Part shown: positions 35,485 through 46,940 of the stretch, piece by piece
How the letters are laid out: each line of letters starts with the position of its first letter
Position numbering within the stretch: position 1 is the stretch's first letter
NCBI RefSeq assembly: GCF_018294505.1
Contig: NC_057814.1
Coordinates: 35,290,943 to 35,354,942 of the forward strand
Length of the DNA: 64,000 nucleotides
Source: Triticum aestivum
Lineage: Eukaryota > Streptophyta > Magnoliopsida > Poales > Poaceae
Reading direction: 5' to 3'
The notes under the pieces: generated by a model
The model's input: the letters and a program-made list of their open reading frames with translations, nothing else
The model's database searches: none
Told to the model about the DNA's origin: nothing
Made by a program: the position numbers and the translations under genes

Positions 35485-37208
35485 TGAAGGAAATATGCCC
35501 TAGAGGCAATAATAAAGTATTATATATTTCCTTATATCATGATAAATGTTTATTATTCATGCTAGAATTGTATTAACCGGAAACATAATACATGTGTGAA
35601 TACATAGACAAACAGAGTGTCACTAGTATGCCTCTACTTGACTAGCTCGTTAATCAAAGATGGTTATGTTTCCTAGCCATAGACATGAGTTGTCATTTGA
35701 TTAACGAGATCACCTCATTAGGAGAATGACGTGATTGACTTGACCCATTCCGTTAGCTTAGCACCCGATCGTTTAGTATGTTGCTATTGCTTTCTTCATG
35801 AATTATACATGTTCCTCTGACTATGAGATTATGCAACTCCCGTTTACCGGAGAAACACTTTGTGTGCTACCAAACGTCACAACGTAAATGGGTGATTATA
35901 AAGGTGCTCTACAGGTGTCTCCAAAGGTACTTGTTGGGTTGGCGTATTTCGAGATTAGGATTTGTCACTCCGATTGTCGGAGAGGTATCTCTGGGCCCAC
36001 TCGGTAATGCACATCACTATAAGCCTTGCAAGCATTGTGACTAATAAGTTAGTTGCAGGATGATGTGTTACGGAACGAGTAAAGAGACTTGCCAGTAACG
36101 AGATTGAACTAGGTATCGAGATACCGACGATCGAATCTCGGGCAAGTAACATACTGATGACAAAGGGAACAACGTATGTTGTTATGCGGTCTGACCGATA
36201 AAGATCTTCGTAGAATATGTGGGAGCCAATATGGGCGTCCAGGTCCCGCTATTGGTTATTGACCGGAGACGTGTCTCGGTCATGTCTACATAGTTCTCGA
36301 ACCCGTAGGGTCCGCACGCTTAAAGTTACGATGACAGTTTTATTATGAGTTTATGTATGTTGATGTACCGAAGGAGTTCGGAGTCCCGGATGAGATCGGG
36401 GACATGACAAGGAGTCTCGAAATGGTCGAGACGTAAAGATCGATATATTGGACGACTATATTCGGACTTCGGAAAGGTTCCGAGTGATTCGGGTATTTTT
36501 CGGAGTACCGGAGAGTTACGGGAATACGTATTGGGCCTTATTAGGCCATACAGGAAAGAAGAAAAAGGGCCTCAAGGGTGGCCGCACCCCTCCCCTTGGT
36601 CTGGTCCGAATTGGACTAGGGAAGGGGGGTGCCCCCTTCCTTCCTTCTCTTTTTCCCTTCTCTTTTCCTATTCCATATGGGAGGTGGAATCCTACTAGGA
36701 CTAGGGAGTCCTAGTAGGACTCCATACTTGGTGCGCCCCCTCCTAGGGCCGGCCTCCTCCTCCCTTGCTCCTTTATATACGGGGGCAGGGGGGCACCCCA
36801 GAGACACAACAATTGATCCTTGTGATCTCTTAGCCGTGTGCGGTGCCCCCTCCACCATATTACACCTCGATAATACCGTTGCGGAGCTTAGGCGAAGCCC
36901 TGCGTCGGTGGAACATCATCATCGTCACCAAGCCGTCGTGCTGACGAAACTCTCCGTCAACACTCGGCTGGATCGGAGTTCGAGGGACGTCATCAAGCTG
37001 AACGTGTGTAGAACTCGGAGGTGCCGTGCGTTCGGTACTTGATCGGTCGGATCGTGAAGACGTACGACTACATCAACCGCGTTGTGATAACGCTTCCGCT
37101 ATCGGTCTACGAGGGTACGTGGACAACACTCTCCCCTCTCGTTGCTATGCATCACCATGATCTTGCGTGTGCGTAGGAATTTTTTTGAAATTATTACGTT
37201 CCCCAACA
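35485..37208 (+). repeat. 3' LTR of Angela-type element (1724 bp)
   Basis: TGAAGGAAATATGCCC to CCCCAACA, followed by the GGCAT target copy and resumed minisatellite. Confidence 0.95.
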
Positions 37209-38652
37209 GGCATTAACCAGGAAAACCCCGCAGGCGACGCCTACATCAACCAACCCCGCGGGCGACGACGACATCAACTTTAGAACCCTGCGGGTGACGA
37301 CAACATCAACCAGGAGAACCCCGCGTGCGACGACGGCATCAACAAGGAGAACCCCGCTGGCGACGCCCACAGCAACCAGGAGAACCCCGCGGGTGACAAC
37401 GACATCAACCAGGAGAACCCAGAGGGCGACGGCGGGATCACCCAGGAGAACCCCGCGGGCGACGCCCACATCAACCAGTAGAACCCTGCGGGCGACGACA
37501 GCATCAACCAGGAGAACCCCGCGGGCGACGCCCCCATCAACCAGGAGAACCCCGCAGGCGACTATGCATCAACCAGGAGAACCCCGCGGGCGACGATGGC
37601 ATCAACCAGGAGAACCCTGTGGGCGACGACGGCATGAGCCAGGAGAACCCAGCGGGCGACGGCGGCATCAACCAGGAGAACCCCGCGGGCGACGCCCACA
37701 TCAACTAGGAGAACCCTGCGGGCGACGACGGCATCAACAAGGAGAACTCCGCGGGCGATGCCCCCATCAACCAGGAGAACCCCACAGCTGATTATGCATC
37801 AACCAGGAGAACCCCGCGTGCGACGATAGCATCAACCATGAGAACCCCACGGGCGACGCCCACATCAACAAGAAGAACCCCGCGAGCGACGCCCACATCA
37901 ACCAGGAGAACCCCGCGGGCGATGACGGCATCAACCAGGAGAACCCCGCGAGCGTCGCCGGCATCAAACTGGAGAACCCCGCGGGTGACGCCGGCATCAA
38001 TCAGGAGAACCCCGCCGGCGACGACGGCATCAACCAGGAGAACCCCGCGGGCGACGACGGCATCAACCAGGAGAACCCCGCGGGATACGCCCGCATCAAC
38101 CAGGAGAACCCCGCGGGCGACGCCCACATCAACCAGGAGAACCCCGCAGGCAGCAATGGATCAACCAGGAGAACCCCACGGGCAACGATGGCATCAACCT
38201 GGAGAAGCACGCGGGCGATGATCACATCAACCTGGACAACCCCGTGGGCGACGCCCACATCAACCAGGATTCGACGGAGAGATCTCGGGCGTGAAGGCGG
38301 ACTTTCTCGACGACGCCCACATCAACCAAGAGAACCCCGCAGGCGACGCCCACATCAACCAGGAGAACCCCGCGGGCCACGACGACATCAGCCAAAAGAA
38401 CCCTGCGGGTGACGCCCACATCAACCAGGAGAACCCCGCAGGCGACGACAGCAACAACAAGGAGAACCCCGCGGGCGATGATGGCATCAACCAGGAGAAC
38501 CCCACGGGTGACGCCCCCATCAACTAGCAGAACCCCATGCGTGACGACGGCATCAACCAGGAGAACCGCACGGGCGACGCCCTCATCAACCAGGAGAACC
38601 GCGCGGGCGACGATGGCATCAACCAAGAGATCCCCGCGGGCGACGACGGCAT
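37209..38652 (+). repeat. Minisatellite block M3b
   Basis: It continues M3a after the Angela-type insertion; the units from 37214 match those after 27108 (the unit with CTACATCAACCAACCCCGCG). It contains a leader segment near 38276 and ends at GGCAT. Its last ~430 bp match the end of M2, including the leader. Confidence 0.93.
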
Positions 38653-38857
38653 TGTAAGATTGATCTGGTGGAAGCGTTCCTACTCCCGATGGGAGCCGCG
38701 TTGTGTTTATTTATGAGAGAGAGGAAAAGCCCCTGCCGTGGTGTACAAGCTTACGATGATCGCTAGGATTCATCGATGAGGAGTCAGAGAAGGAGACGAG
38801 AGAAGTTCAGATAGAGGAAGGTTTAGATTACAATAGGTTTAAACAGATATTCTAACA
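38653..38857 (-). repeat. 3' LTR of small-LTR Copia (205 bp)
   Basis: On minus it runs TGTTAGAATATC to ATCTTACA. The purine tract is at 38858-38875. Confidence 0.92.
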
Positions 38858-38929
38858 CCCTCCCTTAATCTAAACTACCCTATATTCAAATTTCTCTTGA
38901 ACTCCTCAAATGGCCTTGCTGGAAGAGCT

Positions 38930-39493
38930 TTAGTAAATCCATCTGCCAATTGATCCTTGGATGGAATAAACCGTATCTCCAATTTTTTTCTCAGCAACTC
39001 TTTCTCGTACAAAGTGAAAATCTATCTCAATATGCTTGGTTCTAGCATGAAAAACTGGATTAGCAGACAGATAAGTAGCACCCAAATTGTCACACCATAG
39101 ACAAGATGCACGATGCTGCTTAATTCCTAACTCATGAAGCAATGATTCCACCCAAATAATTTTAGCAGTTGCATTTGCTAGTGATTTATATTCAGCCTCT
39201 GTACTTGACCTTGACACTGTGGCTTGTTTTCTGGCACTCCAAGAAATAAGGTTTGTCCCAAAGAACACTGCAAATCCTCTAGTCAACTTTTTGTCATCAC
39301 TACATCCAGCCCAGTCAGCATCAGAAAAGGCACTAACAAGTGTAGAATTCGAACGCTTGAACAGAAGTCCCAAACTCACAGTATGCTTAATATATCGTAT
39401 AATCCTTTTGACAGACGTCAAATGAGTGGAGGTAGGAGCATGCAAATATTGACAAACCTTGTTTACAGCAAATGATATGTCCGGCCGTGTCAA
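38930..39493 (-). pseudogene. Copia RNase H (broken, duplicate of 24028-24591)
   Basis: The 187-codon frame is identical in sequence to 24028-24591, with [19 protein letters not shown] and HIEIDFHF. It shares the upstream TAA and the downstream poly-A frameshift, so both lesions predate the duplication. Confidence 0.88.
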
Positions 39494-39548
39494 GGTTAAA
39501 TATTAAAGAGCTCCAACATCACTCCTATACTTTGTACTTTCTTGTTCA

Positions 39549-39853
39549 TTAAGCAGTTCTCCTTGATATGCCGAAAGTTGTTCTGAAGAAGACAATGGCG
39601 TGGGGTGAAGGTTTGCAATCCTTCATCCCCATACGAGTTAGAAGCTCAATATGCATGGATTGGCTAGATGCAAAAGATCCCAAAGAGCTTTCAGGATTTG
39701 CCGCAGATGATCCAGTGGCCTCTGGTGTGGTGGCCGTTTCTTCTGAGGCTGCAGAATCAGCAGCCGCATCCGATCCGCCTGGCACGGTTGGCTGTATGTG
39801 CGAACAGCGCGCGGTTGGCTGCATGCACCTCGGCTGCATGTGCCCGCTCCTGC
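39549..39853 (-). pseudogene. RT remnant fused to Copia linker by deletion
   Basis: On the minus strand, Ser/Ala-rich linker (SAASEETATTPEATGSS) passes at about 39648 straight into [15 protein letters not shown], the last part of RT. About 860 bp or more of RT, including YVDD, is missing compared with 24647-25585. The extra-C frameshift after CKPSP is kept. The open frame 39549-39974 across this join is an artefact that continues into the solo LTR. Confidence 0.8.
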
Positions 39854-41273
39854 TGATAACCCACAAGTATAGGGGATCAATTGCAGCCTCTTTCGATGAG
39901 TAAGAGTGTCGAACCCAACGAGGAGCTAAAGGTAGAACAAATATTCCCTCAAGTTCTATCGACCACCGATACAACTCTACGCACGCTTGACGTTTGCTTT
40001 ACCTAGAACGAGTATGAAACTATAAGTACTTTGTAGGTGTTTTTGGATAGGCTTGCAAGAATATAAAGAGAGCGTAAATAAAAAGTAGGGGCTGTTTAAA
40101 TAAAGACACAACAAAATTAGTTTTAGTAAAGAGCTTGTTGTCACGAGAAAGTTATTTGTCCCTAGGCAATCGATAACTAAACCGGTAATCATTATTGCAA
40201 TTTTATTTGAGGGAGAGGCATAAGCTAACATACTTTCTCTACTTGGATCATATGCACTTATTCCCATACGCAACAACCCCCTTACTCGGGTTTGTGTTTC
40301 AGTCACTCACGCAACCCACTATAAGCGAATCATGAACGTATTGCAACACCCTACAGCGGGGATCCGTCATGCTTGCGCGACACGGAGAGTACCATAGGAC
40401 AGCCAATAATAAAACATGCAACTCAAACCAATCACGATCATCAATTAACCCATAGGACAAAATGGATCTACTCAAACATCATAGGATAACCATACATCAT
40501 TGAAAAATAATATATAGCGTTGAGCACCATGTTTAAGTAGAGAGTACAGCGGGTAAAAGAGGGGTTACACCGCTGCATAGAGGGGGGAAGAGTTGGTGAT
40601 GATGGCGGTGAAGTTGTTGATGTAGATGGCGGTGATGATGATGGCCCCGGAGGTGTTCCGGCGCCACCGGAAGAGAGGGGGAGAGGGCCCCCTTTCTTCT
40701 TCTTCTTCCTTGATCTCCTCCCTAGATGGGAGAAGGGTTTCCCCTCTGGTCCTTGGTCTCCATGGCATGGGAGGGGCGAGAGCCCCTTCGAGATTGGATA
40801 TGTCTCTCTGTCTCTCTCTGTTTCTGCGTTCTGTTCTGCTGCCCTTTCACCGTTTCGTATATATATGGAGATTCGTAACTCCGATTAGACTGAAATCTTC
40901 GCCGTGATTTTTTCCTAAAAATTAGCTTCCTTGCGGCTGAAGAAGGGCATCAACCGCCTTACGAGGGGCCCACGAGGGTCAGGGGCGCGCCCCCTGCCTC
41001 GTGCCTCCCTCGGGCACCGTCTCGCGTGGATTTTCCTTCCCATATTCTCTGGATATTCCAAAAATAATCTCCGTCCGTTTTTATCCCGTTTGGACTCTCT
41101 TTGATATGGATATTCTGCGAAACAAAAACATGCAACAAACAGGAACTGGCACTGGGCACTGGATCAATATGTTAGTCCCCAAAAATAGTATAAAAAGTTG
41201 CCAAAAATATATGAAAGTTGTAGAATATTGGCATGGAACAATTAAAAATTATAGATACGACGGAGACGTATCA
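39854..41273. repeat. Solo LTR, 1420 bp, inside the Copia
   Basis: It starts TGATAACCCACAAG and ends GACGTATCA, giving TGATA/TATCA terminal inverted repeats. It is flanked by CCTGC at 39849-39853 and 41274-41278, a perfect 5 bp target duplication. It has no coding domain, primer site or purine tract; frames inside are short and unconvincing. This is what remains after LTR-LTR recombination of an insertion. I recall these ends as common in Triticeae but cannot name the family. Confidence 0.85.
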
Positions 41274-42430
41274 CCTGCGCCCGCGCTGGCGCTCCTAACT
41301 GGCAGGCTCCCGATCCGAGGCTGATACGCGCCCGTGATCCGAGGAGGATTCCTGCACAGTGGTGGTAGGCGCCGCCAGATCACCCTCGAAGACCGCACCT
41401 GCTCCGTCTTCTTCTTGCACATGAAATAACAGATCGTTTTGATCATTTCGAACACCGATTTCTGCCCCATTTTCGGCACCGTTTTCTTCAGAAACCTGCA
41501 CACATACAGAAGGAGCACTGTTTCTAGGAACATTATCATGTTGATTAGTACAATTGTTATCTCCCCCTTGATCAAAACTAGGAGACATGGATGGAAGAAG
41601 AAGTATGTCTTGGCGAAGGAGGGCACCGGCATTGGGATGAAAGTGATGCGAAAGGAAATACTGACTCGTCAAACACAACGTCTCTCGAGATATATACTCG
41701 TCCTGTAGAGATGTCAAGACACTTGACTCCTTTGTGCATGGGGCAATAGCCGATGAAAGCACATTTTTTTGAACGGAATGCAAGTTTGCATGTGTTATAT
41801 AAGGCCTGTGGTTGGGCCAACAAGCACATCCGAATACTCTAAGAGACTTGTAATCTGGTGAAATACCAAAAAGACGAGTGATGGGATTCTCAAAGTTGAT
41901 GACTTTGCTAGGACGAATATTTATGAGACATGTGGCACTGAGAAAAGCTTCATCCCAAAATTTGAGAGGCATGGAAGCGTTTGCTAGCAATGCTAGTCCT
42001 ACTTCAACAATATGGCGGTGTTTGCGTTCAGCAAACCCATTTTGTTGGTGAGCATGGGGACATGAAACGTGATGAGAAATTCCAATATTTTGGAAGAAAG
42101 AATTTAGTTTCTCATACTCACCACCCCAATCGGTTTGCCTGGCAAGAATTTTGGAATTCAATTGACGTTCAACAAGGTTTTGGAAATTGCTAAAGACTTG
42201 GAAAACACCGGATCGTTTCTTTAGCAAATAAATCCAGGTAAATTTACTATAATCACCAATAAAGCTTACATAGTATGAAAATCTACCAACTGAGGTAGGG
42301 CTGGTCCCCATACATCTGAGAAAACAAGTTGCAATGGAGTAGTGGAAATACTAGTAGAAATAGGATATGATAACTGATGCCTCTTAGCTTGTTGACAAGC
42401 ATCACAAACTGACTCATAACTAGACTCACA
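41274..42430 (-). pseudogene. Copia integrase core and linker
   Basis: The main frame is 42311-41295. Catalytic landmarks are FIGDYSKFTW (first Asp), QTDWGGEYEKL (second Asp) and HQQNGFAERKHRHIVE (Glu). Then RVFGCACWPN follows, after which the frame shifts: the usual RSKKCAFIGYCPMHKGVKCL and GRVYISRDVVFDE blocks appear in another frame (41829-41578). A Ser/Glu/Asp-rich linker reaches the solo LTR. The pre-core text at 42312-42430 is in a different frame, so at least two shifts disrupt it. Confidence 0.83.
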
Positions 42431-42457
42431 AGAGAGCTTATTTTTACTAAGGACATG

Positions 42458-43288
42458 CTAAACTATAACTGAAGAAGGATGACCCAAACGACTATGCCAC
42501 TTTGCCGAGGATGGTTTGGTGACACTCCAAGCTTGTTTGTTCGACCATGTTGAAGATGATGATATGAGTGGATATAAGCCTCCCTCACACTTTCCTCTAA
42601 GGATGATTCTCCTCGTTGCCAAGTCCTTCACCACAAAAGAGTAAGGGTAAAAAATTATGAGAACATTATTGTCGAGGGTAAAGTGATGAACAGAGACAAG
42701 ATTCTTGGATGTATCAAGGACATGTAAAACATTGTTTAGATGCAAGTCCTTTAAGGGGGTTTTAACAATTGAATTTCCAACGTGAGTAACGTCCATACCT
42801 GAACTACTTGCCATGTGCACTTGGTCACCTCCGTGGTATCTTTCTCTCATCGTCAGCTTGTCAAGCTCCCCTATAATGTGCTCAGTGGCGCCGGAATCTG
42901 CGTACCAGTGTGTGTCGATACCGTAGGAGTTTGTGACGATGTTGGCCTTCTTTTCATCATGACCCTCATCATACCGATGCCAGCAGGCCCTTGCGCCACC
43001 GGGGTGATGCTTGTAGCAGATCTGGCATTCGGGATAATCTCGTTCTTGCTGTTGTGGCTGTTGTAGTTGTTGTCGTGGGCGTTGCTGGTGGCCGCCGTAG
43101 CCGCCGCTGCGAGCAGGAGAAGGGGAGGAGCGATCACCGCGATCACCACGGCCGCGCCCCCTGTTTCCTCGCCCACGGTTCCCTCTTGGTCTGTACTGCT
43201 CGCGCCCTCTGTAAACAGCGTTGGCAGAGGAGCGAAAGCCGCCTGGTCCATCTCCTAGCATCTCCATCCTCTGGTCGAAGGCAGACAT
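42458..43288 (-). pseudogene. Copia nucleocapsid, protease and GAG-pre-integrase segment
   Basis: 276 codons. An Arg/Gly-rich basic region comes first (RGNRGRGNRGRGRGDRGDR). Then a zinc-knuckle-like CQICYKHHPGGARACWHR with one residue more between the second and last Cys than the usual CX2CX4HX4C. The protease motif WYADSGATEHI carries the DSG active site at ~132-136. The SAKWHSRLGHPS segment begins the integrase zinc region. It is separated from gag only by a TAA after VDDLF (43292-43294). A stop after HPSSVIV ends it. The same arrangement is seen at 54100-54684. Confidence 0.85.
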
Positions 43289-43291
43289 CTG

Positions 43292-43890
43292 TTAGAAGAG
43301 ATCATCGACCGTAATAGAGTTCCTGATGGCGCCAACTGCTGCTACAATTGGATCATAATCCCAATCGAGTCCAGCCAGGATGTAATCCACCATCTCTCCA
43401 TCGATTACTGGATGACCCGCTGCAGCAAGTTCATCTCCGAGGCTCTTCATCTTAGCGATGAACGCATTGCTCGACATGTTGCCCTTCTTGGTGTTGGGGA
43501 TTGCAATCCTTAGATTTGTTATCCGAGACTGAGACTGCGCAGCGAACAAGGTAGTAAGGGCAATCCAAAGATCATAGGCACTCTCCTTACCGATGACTTG
43601 TGCGAGAATCTCCGGGGTCAGCGAATTGAGCAAGTAGCTCAGGACCTGCTGGTCCTTCAACAGCCACGGACCATATAGAGAATTAGGCTCTATGGTCGTG
43701 GTCTTGTCCGCCTTGGTAACTTCCACCGTCTTCGGTGGTGCGGCGTCGCTACCATCAAGGAGGTTGGTCACTTTCCCTCCATGCAGCGCCGTCATTACTT
43801 GCGCCTTCCACAGGAGGTAGTTCCCCTTGCAGGCTTTTCTGTTGGAGATGCGCCGAGGTTGAGGACGACGGCGCTTGAGCTTGCGGCCAT
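43292..43890 (-). pseudogene. Copia gag (capsid), frameshifted near its start
   Basis: The probable start is the ATG at 43890 (MAASSSAVVLNLGASP); the frame shifts within the first 30 codons into GNYLLWKAQVMTALHGG. The UBN2-type gag follows: LYGPWLLKDQQVLSYLLNSL, ESAYDLWIALTTLF, SRITNLRIAI and MVDYILAGLDWDYDPIV. It is one of the better preserved gag copies here. Its product would assemble particles. Confidence 0.85.
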
Positions 43891-43941
43891 GGCGAAGATA
43901 GGGTTCAGTTTCTGTTTTGCTAGATAGAAGGGAAGAGGCTA

Positions 43942-43953
43942 GCTCTGATACCA
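43942..43953 (-). other. Primer-binding site of small-LTR Copia
   Basis: On the minus strand TGGTATCAGAGC adjoins the 5' LTR, a perfect match to the initiator-methionine tRNA complement. Confidence 0.92.
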
Positions 43954-44157
43954 TGTAGATTGATCTGGTGGAAGAGTTCCTACTCCCGATGGGAGCCGCG
44001 TTGTGTTTATTTATGAGAGACAGGAAAATCCCCTGCCGTGGCGTACAAGCTTACGACGATCGCTAGGATTCATCGATGAGGATTCAGAGAAGGAGACGAG
44101 AGAAGTTCAGATAGAGGAAGGTTTAGATTACAATAGGTTTAAACACATATTCTAACA
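43954..44157 (-). repeat. 5' LTR of small-LTR Copia (204 bp)
   Basis: On minus it runs TGTTAGAATATGTG to CAATCTACA, one base shorter than the 3' LTR, with few differences. GGCAT follows at 44158. Confidence 0.92.
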
Positions 44158-44955
44158 GGCATCAACCAGGAGATCCCCGCGGGCGACGACACCATCAACC
44201 AGGAGAACCCCGCGTGCGACGACGACATCAACTAGGAGAACCCCGCGGGCGACGACGACGTCTACCAGGAGAACCAGCGGGCGACGGAGGCATCAACCAG
44301 GAGAACCCCGCGGGCGACGCCCACATCAACCTGGAGAACGCCGCGGGCGACGACAACATCAACAAGGAGAACCCCGCGGAAAACACCCACATCAACCAGG
44401 AGAACCCCGCAGGCGACAATGCATCAACCAGGAGAACCCCACGGGCGAGGATGGCATCAACTAGGAGAACCCCGCGGGCGACGCCCACATAAACCAGGAG
44501 AACCCCGCGGGCGACGATGGCATCAACCAGGAGAACCCCGCGGGTGACGCCGGCATCAAACAGGAGAACCCCGCGAGCAACGCCCACATCAACCAGCAGA
44601 ACCCCGCAGGCAACAATGCATCAACCAGGAGAACCCCGCGGGCGACGACGGCATCAACCAGGAGAACCCCGCAGGCAACGCCCACATTAACCAGGAGAAC
44701 CCCGCGGGCGACGCCCACATCAACCAGCAGAACCCCGCGGGCGACGCCCACATCAACCAGGAGAACCCCGCGGGCGACGACCACATCAACTAGGAGAACC
44801 CCGCGAGCGACGCCCACATCAACCAGGAGAACCCCGCGGGCGACGACCCCATCAACCAGGAGAACCCCGTGGGCGACGACCACATCAACCAGGAGAACCC
44901 CGCGAGCGACGCTCACATCAACCAGGAGAACCCCGCAGGCGACGCCCACATCAAC
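44158..44955 (+). repeat. Minisatellite block M3c, right end of the array
   Basis: 33 bp units resume at the GGCAT target copy and continue to CGCCCACATCAAC at 44955, where the pattern stops. Units here are the most uniform in the window (CCGCGGGCGACG). Confidence 0.92.
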
Positions 44956-46928
44956 AACAGTGGGGCATGTCGAGGGAAGGGCGCGTCCACTAGCGGCAAG
45001 GGGCGACAACAAGCGGGTAGGCTACATGCTGCGTGAGGAAGTAGGGGAGGTTGAAAATTAACAATGTGTGATCTGTTTTTGGACGTTGGATTATCTAGCA
45101 GTCTGAATGAGAGTGACTGATGCAATACCTTTTTCACGTGCTTGGTGTATAGGCTACCGTAGGTAAGAGATTTTAATTGTACAAAGGTCAAGAGGCACAA
45201 TAAGTTTTTTTTGCGGGAAACTTTCGATCTGTTCATCTTCAATCATCGCAGTATATCGAACACCAGAAATAATAAAAATTACTTTTAGATTTGTAGACCA
45301 CGTAGTGACGACTACAATCATTGAAGCGAGCCGATGGCACGGCGCCGTCATCACCCCTCCTTCACGGTAGCCAGGCATAACTTGTTGTATAGACAGTCGG
45401 GAAGTTGTCGTGCTAAGGCCTTATAGGACCAATGCACCAGAACAACAATCGCCACCGATGAAGAGAAGCTTATATCAGAAAGATCCAACCTAAAAACACG
45501 TGAACAAAGACGAACAAATAACGGATCCGAGCAGATCCACCAAAAACAACTAATGAACAAATCCCGCGAGATCTGTCTGATACACACCTCCACACACCCT
45601 CCTACGATGCTAGACGCATCACCGGGACGGGGGCTAGGCGAGAATCTTTTAAAGGGAGCTTACTCCCCTGCCATAAGAATACTCAAATGTTTCGCCCTGC
45701 GAGGCACCAAAGAGTTGCTTCATCGACAATTCTTGGGGAGATGGTGTTCAGAAGAGTGCGAGTACAACGAGAGACCCCACATTTGGTTCATTCCACATGT
45801 GGCAAGAGACGAGCATCATGATTCATCAGGGAGGAACGTAGACCTTTCCAATGATTTTCATTCAAAATGGCCAGATCTGTACTTTAAGCATAGTAGTAAT
45901 CAACTTGCATAAACATGTAAATATAGTTCCATTGCATGTGATGATTTCTATCCACAACATAGTACTACAAGCTATTACTTATTTGCTCGTCCTACTACTT
46001 GCCAGTTTGCATTGGTTCCTCCATATTCTTGGTCAAAATGAAAAGGTTTGAATCATTCGGTGTACTTTGGCTAACCAAGCCACATGGGCAACATACAACA
46101 AGAACCGAAGGAATCAAACGGCTCATAAGTTTAGTTTAATCCCCTGGTGACAAATTTTTGGCATCAGGATGGCATCATGCAGATGCATGGGCCGGGTGTG
46201 GCCTACGAGGCATCATCATACGCGCTAACTGCCTAACTCGTGCATGGCAAGGCCACATGCATAACCAAAAGGCCATAGCCTAGGATTCTCCACTCACTCA
46301 GCAAGCAGCTTTGCAGCGTAATCTCCCCCGAGGGGTCAGAGGCTTAATCATAGCGGCGGCCATCGACGTAGCCATCGCCGGTTGCCGTCGGGGGTCGGGC
46401 ATCTAATCTGCTGCATTAAGCAGCACCTAACACCCCATCACGCTCACTCGTAAAATACTAGGGAGCAGTACTAGGATTCCTAGCCATAGCTACCGGCCAG
46501 AGTGGGCGAGGCCTCCTCTCATGGCGTGTTCTTCCAATGATTGATCCATGTGCTTTCAGTTGATTTGATCTGATTTCGTCGCATCCTTAGCTCATTGGTC
46601 GTCTACTCACACTGACAAATAAAATAGGCACTGTTTCAGCGAAACAAACTATAGATTTTTTTCAGAAGAAGAAGCAAAAATCAGTGGTCTGGTCCGTCGA
46701 TTTTCTGGTCCTGCTTCGGCGTTTCGAAGATACACTCCACAACTCCAGGCTCGTCTCACCAACGGACGTCCAGTACGTACCACTATATACTTCCAAAATG
46801 TATTATTACTCATGGCAACAGTCTCCATCTTGCCATCCATAGGTGGTCGCCCCAGGCCTGGGAAGCATCAGCCTGAAGCTCTCCTACAGACCTCTTGGTC
46901 TAAGCGCTATGTGGAATGTCCTGCTTAA
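44956..46928. other. Low-copy-looking spacer, no supportable gene
   Basis: I see no domain, tRNA or complete transposon. 46200-46500 is GC-richer and has a promoter-like feel but no convincing frame. Frames of 60-119 codons here have no recognisable motif. Confidence 0.5.
45205..45640 (-). mobile_element. Possible 5'-truncated non-LTR element in reverse orientation
   Basis: An 8-base T run at 45205-45212 opens a stretch (TTGCGGGAAACTTTCGATC ...) that I recall as a recurrent Triticeae repeat. A poly-T start would be the poly-A tail of a minus-strand LINE or SINE copy. No coding domain is seen and I cannot place target duplications. Confidence 0.3.
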
Positions 46929-46940
46929 TTAGAAAGCTTC

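Larger units (their letters stand above)
28611..37208 (+). mobile_element. Angela-type Copia retrotransposon, complete ends, 8598 bp
   Basis: 5' LTR 28611-30336, 3' LTR 35485-37208, both TGAAGG to CCAACA. Target-site duplication GGCAT at 28606-28610 and 37209-37213. The primer site TGGTATCAGAGCC is at 30338. Length, LTR size (~1.72 kb) and LTR start agree with the Angela/WIS group. My rough hand count of LTR differences is 35-40, about 2 percent. Coding frames are broken in gag, integrase, RT and RNase H. Confidence 0.95.
38653..44157 (-). mobile_element. Small-LTR Copia, both LTRs present, internally deleted
   Basis: Minus-strand element. Its 3' LTR is 38653-38857 and its 5' LTR 43954-44157. 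Target-site duplication GGCAT is at 38648-38652 and 44158-44162. From 5' to 3' it holds gag, zinc-knuckle and protease, integrase, linker, a short RT remnant and RNase H. Most of RT is deleted near 39648. A 1420 bp solo LTR sits in the linker; without it the element is ~4.1 kb. Confidence 0.93.

Noticed and set aside
39549..39974. 141-codon frame spanning RT remnant and linker as a fusion gene
   Set aside because: It crosses the RT deletion junction and then runs into the solo LTR; it is a chance frame.
40565..40907. Frames of 67-93 codons within the solo LTR as genes
   Set aside because: They lie between the LTR ends, have no domain, and derive from low-complexity GA/CT-rich text.
45553..45912. 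119-codon frame as a host gene
   Set aside because: No recognisable motif, ordinary length for chance, and no supporting promoter or splice structure.
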